NCBI GenBank assembly: GCA_030844895.1
Contig: CM061224.1
Span: 26,369,992 to 26,433,991, forward strand
Direction: 5' to 3'
Origin: Ambrosia x helenae
Taxonomy: Eukaryota; Streptophyta; Magnoliopsida; Asterales; Asteraceae
DNA length: 64,000 nt
The notes under the pieces were generated by a model. That model was not told where the DNA came from. It did no database searches and saw nothing but the letters and a program-made list of their open reading frames with translations. Below are positions 21,822 through 31,649 of the stretch, piece by piece. Numbering within the stretch: the stretch's first letter is position 1; every line of letters starts with the position of its first letter. Both the position numbers and the translations under genes were made by a program.

Positions 21822-24254
21822 ATGTTTAACAAGATCCTTAACCGGCTTCCTAAAAAGCCACATAAGTCGAACGATAACCGAGATGGAGGAAACCATAATT
21901 CATCTTCACATACATCAACTAGTTCAAGAACCAACAATGACGTGCCAATTACTCGATCAAGTACTTCAAATCCAGCATCTGGTCAATCCACAGTTCAAAA
22001 TCAAACCAACAAGAAGGTTCTTCAATCTCAAAATTCAAAACTGAACGGGATTTCAACGATTCCCAACACATACGAGGCCTTGCCGAGTTTGAAAGACGTT
22101 CCAAGTTCCGAGAAGCAGAACTTATTTATTCGAAAGTTGACTTTATGTTGCGTTGTGTTTGACTTCACTGACCCTACAAAGAATTTGAAGGAAAAAGAGA
22201 TCAAACGACAAATGTTGGCAGAGCTTGTTGAATACGTCACTTCTGCGAATGGAAAATTTCCCGAAGTTGTTATGCAAGAAATTGTGAAAATGGTGTCGGT
22301 GAATATCTTCCGTAGGCTTACTCCACAGCCTCGGGATAACAAAGTTCTAGAAACTTTTGATGGGGAGGAAGAAGAACCTTCTATGGACCCTGCATGGCCT
22401 CACTTACAATTAGTCTATGAGTTCATTCTTAGATTTGTAGCGTCGCCAGAAACCGATCCGAAACTCGCTAAACGTTACATCGATCACGCGTTTGTTTTAA
22501 GATGGTTAGATTTATTTGACTCAGAAGATCGTCGGGAGCGAGAATATTTGAATTTGTTCTTCATAGAATGTATGGAAAGTTTATGGTGCATCGTTCCGTT
22601 TATAAGAAAATCAATCAACAATATTTTTTTCCGTTTTGTTTTTGAAAACCGAAAAACACAACGGATCGCTGAATTATTAGAGATATTGGGAAGTATTATT
22701 AACGGATTCGCGCTACCGTTGAAAGAAGAACATAAGTTGTTTCTAGTGAGGGCTTTGATACCACTTCATAAACCGAAATGCATACCGATGTATCACCAAC
22801 AAATATCTTATTGTATTACACAATTTGTGGAAAAAGATTGCAAACTTGCAGATACGGTTATCAGGGGGTTGTTGAAATATTGGCCGATTACAAACAGTTC
22901 AAAAGAGGTTATGTTTTTAAGTGAGCTTGAAGAAGTTTTGGAAGCAACTCAGCTTCCTGAGTTTCAAAGATGTATGGTGCCTTTATTTCACCAAATCGCA
23001 CGTTGCTTGAGCAGTTCACACTTTCAGGTTAGTACTATAACTATATACACAACCCAAGTTGATCATTATGAGGTTATCTTGGGTTTAAATGTAGTTTCAA
23101 GAACTGTATTTAGCTTTACAAAAAGTAAATTATTTAGCGTTTGAAATTTGACAAATTTACACATTTCGTTATACTTTCCATCATATTGTTACGTAGACTT
23201 AGGTATGTTGATTTTAGTACAGAAGATTTCTTGATTATGCCGTCAGTTGTTCTGTGACGACTGTAAATAGCAGCAAATAATACAGTATTTAAATAAAAGA
23301 AAACGATGTTAGTTCTCTGAAACATCCTAGACAAGAACCGTTGAAATTTTCATGCATCCGAGGCTTGGTTTAAAAAAATATGAGGCGCTTCGATGCGTTT
23401 TAGTCCCAAAAGCCGAGGCGTGAGGACTGAGGCGTTACTCTATGTAAAACCAAATAAGCTTTATTTACTACAAAAAGCTGCGTATCTCTCATCTGTTATA
23501 CGTATCGATCTTTTTAATAAGTAAAGCTTTCACCTTTTCTTCATCCCTTTGATTTTTTTGACCATATCTGCCTCCTACGAAGTACAAAACCCTAGTTTTG
23601 TTCGGTTTTGACCCAAAGTATATGAGGCGCTACGTCAACCCCTGATGCGTTTTTCTGAGCACCTCACGTCTCAGGCATGCCTTTGAAAACCAAGATTCAA
23701 GGTCGTAAGTAGCAAATACAAGAAATGAAGCTTCTTTTTCATTGGGTCAGTAACTTTGTGGATCAAACAAGGGTTCGGGGCTTAACGCTGCCAAAATATT
23801 AAAAAAAATCTAACTTTTTTTTTTTACTTCGAACATGTTCTATTGGTGGGATCTGTTTATATGGTGAATACTATAGACTGTAACTGTTTCTTGATCATGC
23901 CAGGTGGCTGAGAGAGCATTATTCTTATGGAACAATGATCATATAGACAACTTAATAAAACAGAACCGAAAAGTGATCCTACCGATCATATTTCCAGCAT
24001 TAGAAGGCAACACAAAGACACATTGGAACCAAGTGGTTCTAAGTTTGACTTTGAACGTCAAAAAGATCTTTTCGGACGTTGACCCTCAACTGTTTGAAGA
24101 ATGCTCTAAAAAGTTCAAGGAAGACGAGTTAAAGAAGGAAGAAAACAAGTCAAAACGAGAAGCCATATGGCAGCGGCTTGAACTAGCAGCTGATGGTCAT
24201 GAACCGGTCATGTCTCAGAAGCTAATCGCAAACCATGTTTCAGCATCTGGCTAG
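21822..24254 (+). CDS. PP2A regulatory subunit B' (B56 family)
   Basis: Encodes a 518-aa regulatory B' subunit of protein phosphatase 2A, which binds the A/C core and selects substrates. Two coding exons: 21,822-23,027 (402 codons) and 23,904-24,254 (116 codons plus stop), joined in phase 0 at CAG|GTTAGT and CCAG|GTGG. The N-terminus MFNKILNRLPKKPHKS, then a Ser/Thr/Asn-rich low-complexity region (about residues 15-70), resembles the plant gamma/zeta/eta/theta B' group. The HEAT-like B56 domain follows, with hallmark stretches WPHLQLVYEFILRFV, YIDHAFVLRWLDLFDSEDRR and, in exon 2, ALFLWNNDHIDNLI. It ends with a charged tail. The length is normal for the family and no break is seen. The intron holds a GAGGCG-type repeat; a MITE lies in the likely promoter. 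Confidence 0.95.
23355..23695. repeat. GAGGCG-type dispersed repeat in the PP2A B' intron
   Basis: GAGGCGCTTCGATGCG near 23,382, GAGGCGTGAGGAC near 23,413, and at the far end CTGATGCGTTTTTCTGAG with CACGTCTCAGGCATGCC form loosely inverted ends. It occupies part of the single coding intron. Confidence 0.5.
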
Positions 24255-24753
24255 ACACGTACGCATGCATGCGCGTTTCGGTAATCCGTTAATGGGTTTT
24301 TGTTGTTACTTTAGGTTGTTATGAGATCGTGATGGTGATTTGAATGCCATGGATTTGTGTATATACGATTCAGGCCGATTTGAAATTGGTTGTTTTGTAA
24401 TTTTGGTATGTTGTTTTCTTGGATTTTTAATCTGTATTGATCTCATTATTACTGCTACATATAATTCATGTTTAAGTTGCATCTTTTTTGTGTATCGTCT
24501 GCACAGATATGTTTAAATGTTCATTGACTGGCCCTCCTTAAGCTCAATGTTGACCCGCTGCCTGTGACCCGAATGGCTAAGTAGTTCACAAGTATTAGAT
24601 GCCTTTGTTATCGCACCATAAGTTCATAGATTTAAGTTTAAGGAAACCCAACTTCATCGAGTAGATTCGTAGCTAAGTCAGTTCACTTCACAAGTAGTGG
24701 TAAGATAGCTAAGCCATAAGGGCATAATATCTAGCAGTAGAACACCTGCTTGC
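24255..24753. other. 3' flank of the PP2A B' gene, then intergenic
   Basis: The first ~200 bp are probably 3' UTR (T-rich, ending before about 24,480). No other feature seen. Confidence 0.5.
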
Positions 24754-25449
24754 ATGATCAACCATTATTTGTCAATCGATGTCTTCATGGTGCCGGTGCG
24801 CTCTTTCTCAGTTGACAACATCTTTCAATTGCATAAGGCTTATCAAGGTCCTGATGTCAAAAGGAAGGTGCTTCATATAATCTTATGGTCATTATTTTGG
24901 CTTCTTGAATCTTGGGTGATTTGGAGTTATAGAAACAAGGTGATTTTCTCACTCAAATGGAAGGGTTGACCCATTGATCATGGTGCAACAAATCAAAGCT
25001 TTGGGATTTTTATGGCTCAAGCATATAGGGATGAGCTCGGGACGGTATCGGTACCAACCGATACCGATCCCAAAAATACCGATCCCGAAAACTCCTAAAA
25101 CCCAATACCGATACAGAAAGCATGCGGTACGGTACGGTACCGGTATGGTATCGGTATTTTACCTTAAAACACCGATACCATACCGATCCCGTACGATACC
25201 GATAATACCGAAACCGAAAACCTCTAAATGTGGGGGTTACCGATACCGAACACCCTCGGTTCGGTATCGGTACGGTACGGGATCGGGACAGGATGGGATC
25301 GGTATTCGACGCTATGTGCTCATCCCTACTAGCATATATTGATCCAAAATTTCCCTCTTATTCTAGATAATTGGTGTAGTTTCAAATTTATGTAATTGTT
25401 TGTCTTGTATCTTTCTGCTAGCTTTAATATAATAAGCCTTTAAAAAAAC
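24754..25449 (+). mobile_element. 5'-truncated LINE relic, split by a MITE
   Basis: The fragment encodes SLFWLLESWVIWSYRNKVIF and then IKALGFLWLKH, the tail after the LINE zinc-binding domain, with frame shifts. It ends in an A tract (about 25,443-25,449) after AATAATAAGCCTTT, similar to the end of the LINE at 294-876. A hAT-like MITE interrupts it at 25,026-25,328. The 5' limit is uncertain. Confidence 0.7.
25026..25328. mobile_element. hAT-like MITE rich in ACCGAT/ATCGGT words, 303 bp
   Basis: TIRs are TAGGGATGAGC at both ends. The flanks CAAGCATA (25,018-25,025) and CTAGCATA (25,329-25,336) differ at one base, consistent with an 8-bp hAT-type TSD. The interior is almost entirely GGTATCGGTA, ACCGATACCG and GGTACGGTACC words and is strongly self-complementary. 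Confidence 0.75.
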
Positions 25450-25469
25450 CAAATTTATATTATAAAGTT

Positions 25470-25726
25470 GGAGTATTGGATTTAAATAATTCCAACTATG
25501 AGCAATTGGTCACCACCAGTCCTAATTAACGGAATATGTGCGAGCGGTCCTACCTTTTAACATATTGATCGCCAGCAGACTATAACTGATTATATAAATG
25601 GAGCAAATTTTTTTAGTAATAGTACGTTGGTAGCCAATATGTTAAAAGGTATGACCGTCAGCTAACATTTCATTAATTGGGATCGGCCAATAGCTCATTA
25701 TTGAGATTATTTAAATCCATTACTCC
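25470..25726. mobile_element. Foldback MITE, 257 bp
   Basis: Long imperfect terminal inverted repeats: left GGAGTATTGGATTTAAATAA and right, opposite strand, GGAGTAATGGATTTAAATAA. Internal complementary words ACCTTTTAACATATTG and CAATATGTTAAAAGGT give almost full-length folding. No transposase. The superfamily is not determined. Confidence 0.72.
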
Positions 25727-26988
25727 TGTAACGTTGGCATGTGAGTACAATATAGATGCAAACTCCGGAGCTGGAAATAGGTAAATCCTACGCCAAGTGA
25801 CCGCAAGACCGATCATTGACATTTGTGATAATGGCCAGTGTTGTATGATAATTTGGTGATTTCCCTTTGACTAAAATGGTAGTATAATAATTTGGTTTAT
25901 CAAGTAATAGCTTTTATCCTGGGAGCGTCCCGGGATTGAAAAATATAACAATTCTAATAATAATAATACTAATAGAGTAATAGTAATAATTATTACCTTT
26001 GTAATTAAATAAATAAAAAAATAACCTTGCTATAAGGTCACACCATGTGTTGTAGTGTTGCGCGATTCTTTCTCCTAGCTTCCCTTGATGAAGTATACCT
26101 ATGCATCTTTAAAGAGTAAAATTCCAATGAAAGCATGGCGATTGAGCTGAATTTCAACATCGTAGATAAGAACATGGTTTAAAAGAAAAAACATTATTAA
26201 TGAATAACCTGAACACTTTGTGTTTTTTTTCCTGTATGAACGAAACCCCACAAAAAATAGTTGTTTTTTTTTCTCCGTTTTTTTATATAGAAGTATGGTA
26301 CTCGTTGGAAAGATAATAAAACGCTCGTTAATTTGGTGTAACTTTTTTCTTTAAAAAATATCGTATATAAAAGATATTAACGTCTAAAAATTATGGGAGG
26401 AAAATAAGAGAGAAATTTAAATTTGTTTTTAAATTCTTTTTTACTAAAATAATTCAATTTAAATTTAGTAGATTATGTTTTATATTATTATTTATTTATT
26501 TTTAATTTGCCACATGGCATGACATATGGCACACTCAAGGAGGAGAATGCCTCTTTGAATGTCATGTCATTAAAATGGCTTTCTTAGGTCTTCATTAAAT
26601 ACACCTCATCAATATTCAATTCTTTTATTATAAGTTATGGATTATAGATTTGAAACATCTTTTTCATTTATAAACTTCAAGAAGCTATTTTATTTTTTAT
26701 TTTTATTAAACCATAAACTTAAACCACTCACATCCCAAGAAGCCAACCTTTTAGTGGTACTTTTTAGAATTTGTTTTATTATTAAAACAAAATCATTAGG
26801 TGTGTCTTCTTGTATATTCAATAAATTTAACTAATATATAAGTTAGAATTTTTGTTTAATAACTTGTGTTCGTTAATTTTTTTTTTAAATCTAAATACAA
26901 ATATTTTTTTATATTTTGTTTTATTATTAAAATATTTGACATAAATTTTATCAAAAGTCGCATTATAGCCAAAATTAAGTATGGTTTA
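25727..26988. other. AT-rich intergenic stretch, no gene recognised
   Basis: Very AT-rich from about 25,960 onward. No convincing coding frame or element ends. Confidence 0.5.
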
Positions 26989-27367
26989 GGGTATGTTTGG
27001 CAAAACTAGCTGGTGTCTGGTAGTTAGTAGCTGTAACTTTTTAATTATATTTTGGTGTTTGGCAGAGTAGCTGAAGCTTTTAATATGTATAAAAATAATC
27101 AAAATGAGCATAATTAAAAGCTTGTATGCATGTTCTTTTATTTTTTTTTGGTAGAATAACTATTTGTGTCATTTACTCATTAAAAGCTTGTAGCTAGTAG
27201 GAGCTTTTTCTAAAACGCTAGTACTAGTAATGTTTCAATATAGAGCTTTTTATCCTAACCTAAAAGCTTCAAGCCCCTTTAACCAAACAAGGTTTTTTAT
27301 TGATTATGAACTCTTTCTTAAAAGCTTAAAGCTAGAAGCTTCTAAAAGCTTCGTGGCAAACATACCC
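26989..27367. mobile_element. MITE, about 379 bp, GGGTATGTTTG termini
   Basis: The left end GGGTATGTTTGGCAAA and the right end, read on the opposite strand as GGGTATGTTTGCCACG, form TIRs. The interior has repeated AAAGCTT/AGCTTTTA motifs. Flanking bases (TTA left, GTA right) suggest a decayed 3-bp Harbinger-type TSD. Confidence 0.65.
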
Positions 27368-27470
27368 GTAGTCTCATAAACTTTAATAAATTAGAGTACG
27401 CTAGCTAAATAAGCAAACTTATAACTTTTTTTTTGGAATGTCCGCTATAGTCTATAAAGGCTATATGTTA

Positions 27471-27837
27471 GACCATGTGTAGTGGGGATGGGAGCCTTGC
27501 TTTTGATTGGTTCATGTGGCAGCTAAGTCAGCATGTGACTTGAATTGAAAATGAGGTGTAGTGGGGATGGGAAAATTTTAAGGCCATTTTTTTATTGGTT
27601 GTTTATTTTATTTTATTTTTTTAAAACTAATTAACTAAAAAAGTAAAAAAAAAAAAGGACAAATATTGTTAAAAAGAAGTTACAAATAATATTAAAACAC
27701 ATAACTAATATTAATTAAAATCATACAACTAAACAAACAATTTAAAAAAAAAATACAAATAGCAAATTAAAAAAAACGCAACATAAAAAAAACGAAACAC
27801 ACTACAAGTTATATTTATTAAGAATTTATTGCCTATG
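27471..27837 (-). mobile_element. Left terminus of a large Harbinger element
   Basis: GACCATGTGTAGTGGGGATG at 27,471 follows TTA, so the TIR and TSD match the MITE at 18,101. GTGTAGTGGGGATGGG recurs at 27,555. The AT-rich stretch then leads into the C-terminus of a SANT/Myb-like gene on the minus strand. This is the outermost layer of the nest; its other end lies beyond 55.9 kb. Confidence 0.65.
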
Positions 27838-28000
27838 AAGTTGTGCAAGGCGTAGGGGTCTCCTCGAGGTGGTCGATTGATTTGGACAAAAACTCAATGT
27901 CCTTTTCCCTTTGCCTCGCCTCGCCTCTTCGATGTCCACGAACCTTTTATTCTCGACCACTCTTTGGTGCATAGTTTCCAAATGTCTTTGCTATGATGAT
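27838..28000 (-). pseudogene. C-terminus of a Harbinger SANT/Myb-like protein gene, frameshifted
   Basis: On the minus strand the segment reads MHQRVVENKRFVDIEEAR and, in a shifted frame, ARQREKDIEFLSKSIDHLEE to a stop at about 27,838. Both match the conserved C-terminus of the Myb/SANT-like protein that accompanies PIF/Harbinger transposase in plants. A 5-bp slippage (GAGGC units repeated at about 27,912-27,932) separates the two frames. The N-terminal half lies at 54.96-55.89 kb, separated by nested insertions. Confidence 0.75.
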
Positions 28001-28040
28001 TATAGACTAGAATACAATTCATAGTTCACTATAACCAATG

Positions 28041-28514
28041 GCTCTGATACCAATCTGTCACACCCTCAATTTCCACTGCGGGGTTTATACCGCGAGGCGC
28101 GTGACATACCATGATCCCATAGCCATAAGTCACATGAACGATTCTAAATGCCCAAACCATTTAGTTCGCATTGTAAAACAAGTTTCATAGATAATCAAAT
28201 ATTTCAATAGTCGCGGAAGCGAAATTTAAAGATAATAGTTATCCAATTAGTCTGAGTAAAACAACGCGTTCAAAATCGTAATAGATAATTAGACATTCGA
28301 AAATAGATAAGTATTCATATCCCCATGATGCTATATGATGCATGCCCTACTCGTGCTTCGAACTAGTGTCCTGCAAAAAGGTATAATAATCGTGGGTCAA
28401 CATAAAGTTGGTGAGTTCACAAAGTTAAGTAAATACGTAGGTCCTCCAGACCATGTTTTTGATTAGTAGCTAATTCACATGCCAGGGGTAGGTAGCCCAC
28501 TCATTGTAACTAAA
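28041..28514 (-). mobile_element. Old Tekay-like LTR, segment 1 (3' part of LTR) with primer-binding site
   Basis: GCTCTGATACCA at 28,041-28,052 is a minus-strand tRNA-Met primer-binding site. TGTCACACCCTC starts at 28,056, the minus-strand LTR end ...GAGGGTGTGACA. The LTR runs right until interrupted at 28,514 by the young Tekay element and resumes at 39,041. Only about 60 bp of internal sequence remains to the left of the binding site (similar to 31,096-31,160 of the young element) before Harbinger DNA. Confidence 0.78.
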
Positions 28515-29068
28515 TGTGACACCTGACAAATTCGGGCTAAGAACGTTGTCTAGATGAAAGTCTACCTTAGCGAGTCACGCGTATATTGTACGTAACTGGG
28601 CTAGTTAAGTCGGGATATGGTTCGGGAACTATTGGTTAGTCTAGAAGATCATTGGATGTTGGTCTAGAGGTTCGGTAGATGTCAGTCCTTAACCAAGTGT
28701 ACAAACGGTGACGATTTGTAGGATCGTCAGGGCATACGGAACGTACGAGTCTCGAGTCCCGGGAATTGGTGAACGAGTGTAAATATGTGTATTTACTTGT
28801 GTTATGTGTTTACAATCATTATGTGACTTGTCGGTACATGAATATGCATTAACATATGTTAAAACGGGGTTTAACGCGCAAAACACACCAACATAGGGGC
28901 TATAGGCGATTAGGCTTGGTGAATAGCCTAATCGCATGACTTTGGGGCGAGTAGGAGGATCCCTACAGGCGAATAGGGCTAATCGCATGAACAGTCATGC
29001 GATTAGGCACCCTACTCGCGTATAAACCTGCACAATCGCATGGAACGGGCTGGACGACTAGAAACGCC

Positions 29069-29076
29069 TATAAATA
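29069..29076 (+). promoter_or_regulatory. TATA box of the young Tekay LTR promoter
   Basis: CCTATAAATACAACAC at 29,067-29,082. The same box occurs in the 3' LTR at 37,013-37,020. Inferred from sequence only. Confidence 0.6.
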
Positions 29077-29689
29077 CAACACTTAAACTCCTAAACTCAA
29101 TTAGACAAACCCTAGTCGTCCCATAACCGCCCCAAACACTGAAACAACCTCTGGAAGGCGATTTTGATCAAAAACACAAGGTTTCAAGGTCTAACCATCA
29201 ATCTTTTACAATTCCAAGGTTTGATTCTCATCCATAACACTTTGTAAACGTTTTTAATCAATCCCTAATGGTCCAGACCTGTTCATAAACGAAAAGGCTT
29301 TCTGAAAATCGTCAATAAGAGTTATTAATCGGATTATAATTAATAAACACGCGTTATGGGTATGTATGATTAGAAAGATAGGATTTTTATGAATCTTGAT
29401 GATGTTTTGATGTGTTATCATGCTAGGTCAGAATTGATATTGATAGTATGATGATAGAAACCTAATTAATTGATTATTAGGGTTATTGTTATGTATGTTG
29501 GTATGATAATTGCATGCTACGTGTATGTGTTTGGATTGCTCTAGTTGCATGCAGGACTGATTTTACGAGGATGAACGAAGGGTTTTGAGTTAAACATGTT
29601 TAGGATAATGTTTGGGATGATATTGGGTAGTTACACACGACCTGGATCTGAATTGGAACGTTAAACGCGCGAAAAACCGGAACAGCAAG

Positions 29690-29935
29690 GCTACAGGCGA
29701 GTAGCCTTGCTAATCGCATGTAGCAGGGGCGAGTAGACCCCCACTCGCGTGCCATAGGGGCGATTAGGCCCCACTCGCGTGCCATAGGGGCGATTAGGCC
29801 CCACTCGCGTGACATGGGGGCGAGTAGCCCAATCGCCAGACAACAGGGGCGAGTAGCCCCTAATCGCGTGACCCAAGGGGCGATTAGCCCTAGTCGCGTG
29901 ACACTTCATGCGATTAGCCTCCCTAATCGCGTGTA
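29690..29935. repeat. Tandem GC-rich hairpin repeats in the LTR
   Basis: About eight units of roughly 30 bp, each with a self-complementary core such as GGGGCGATTAGGCCCC or GGGGCGAGTAGCCCC, separated by TCGCGTGNC spacers. Two adjacent units (around 29,750-29,809) are identical over about 30 bp. The same array is in the 3' LTR at 37,634-37,879. Confidence 0.85.
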
Positions 29936-31095
29936 CTGCTGCTGTAAGTGTAAATTAGCATTCCGAAACCCGATTTGACATATAGTAACATGCTAGGAAA
30001 CTCGTAATATGTCTAATAACTTGGTAACATATATTTGGATGTATTTCGGTGATACGTGAACTATGTGCTATAACTTGTTGTGTGTTAACGTATGTTAAGT
30101 GTACTTGCGTTATTGTACGTTTTGGAGCGTAAACGTAACACGGGGAGTCTCGGGTCACCAATGGGATGTCGAGTCTTGTCAATTGGGTCAGTTAAACAGT
30201 CACGGTATTTTCAAACGAACTTGGTTATGGTCTGGACATCTAGGGACTAATTAACCTGCGGGTTATTAGTCTAAGTACTTGTAACTGTCGTATGTTAGGT
30301 CGCCACTGTACGGGACTAACATAGCAGCTGAGTTTACTCGGGATTAGGAGTAAAGCAACTTAAGGTGAGTTTACGGCCCCTCTTTTAAACTGGTTTTATA
30401 CTTTCGGGGGAGAAAACATGTGTTAAAACGATTGTTTGGTAAATTCTGTCATACTATGGGTTCTAACGTATACTACACGATCTTTGGAAGTCCCGGGGGG
30501 AACCATGAATGTGCGGGTTTGCACAACGGGGAAATGTGAATAGCGCTATTGGGAGTGACCAACCCCGCTCGTCGGCTTGGAGGGCCGGGCGAGTGCATAT
30601 TGTCTCAAACAGGAACAACAGGAACATTTGGAATTATTCGGGCACAACAACTGGTATTCGAGTTAGTAATGGTTTTCCAATCGTGGTAGTAACAAAACGT
30701 ACGCCTAGCTAGCGTATACTGGTTTTCTATTTGTTATAGTATGGACAGGTGAACTTGGTACTTGAACTGCAAACCTGTAAACTCACCAGCATTTTTGTGC
30801 TGACGTAAACTTTTACATGTTTTCTCAGGTCGCTAAGGTAGCACAATGGAACTAGGGCGCACGCGTCTGCACGGCGTCTAGATAGAGTTGCATGATTTCA
30901 TAAACGTTGAACTTTGGTTATTTATGTTGAACTTTATTTTGAATAAGCTTCCGCTGTAAACGGGATTTTAAAACTATGTTTTGGTATTGCATTAATTACA
31001 TTTAGACTTGTTTATTGTGATCGTTGGTTTGGATCCTGGTTTGTCATGCGCCTCGCGGTAAAACCCCGCAAGTGGATTTTGAGGGTGTGACAGAT

Positions 31096-31107
31096 TGGTA
31101 TCAGAGC
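31096..31107 (+). other. Primer-binding site for initiator tRNA-Met
   Basis: TGGTATCAGAGC, complementary to the 3' end of initiator tRNA-Met, lies three bases after the LTR end. It primes minus-strand cDNA synthesis. Confidence 0.9.
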
Positions 31108-31649
31108 CAATGGTTATAGTGAACTAGGACTGCATGTAGAGTCTAGTCTATAGCCGAGTCGCACACACTAGACGATCACATGGTACTAAACGTTATAGTG
31201 GTTTACGTATGGTCTTGTTGGGGTGTCTCTAAATCGCTGGTCTTTCTACGTTACATCATCCGTTCTATCTTAGGTTGGGTTACCTGTTTTTCTAGGCAAT
31301 GTGGTCTGTTGGAGTAACTCGTGTGCTCTTGAGATTTGTCCAAGGCTCGGACATCTCCCTTTCGTATTCCAATAGAAACATTTGTCATGAACTACCGTAG
31401 TATTACGGTGTGTAGCTAAGAGTCTATGTTCGGTGATTTGAACTTTGAACTAGGAGGACACTTGGAGGACCATGTAGAGCGTTTTATCATTTTGGGTGCA
31501 CACAAAATCATAAAACGAAATGCATGGAAGCCCTAGTGAGCTCTGGGTTTGAGGGGATAGTCCTGGATTGGATCTGGCTTTAATCTTGTGAACATTAGTA
31601 GTTATCTTTAACTGCGAAACTAAATTTTCTCGTTCTTTCTGCCAGAATC

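Larger units (their letters stand above)
28515..31092 (+). repeat. 5' LTR of the young Tekay element (2578 bp)
   Basis: Nearly identical to 36,459-39,035. A TATA box (TATAAATA, 29,069-29,076) indicates transcription starting near 29,100. Two clusters of GC-rich GCGATTAG/GCGAGTAG motifs lie at 28,880-29,040 and 29,690-29,935. The LTR directly precedes the primer-binding site. Short frames inside it appear identically in both LTRs and are not considered genes. Confidence 0.95.

Noticed and set aside
28689..30182. Several 60-100-codon frames on the minus strand, repeated at 36,633-38,126
   Set aside because: They lie in the LTRs of the young Tekay element and are present in both copies; there is no protein family signature.
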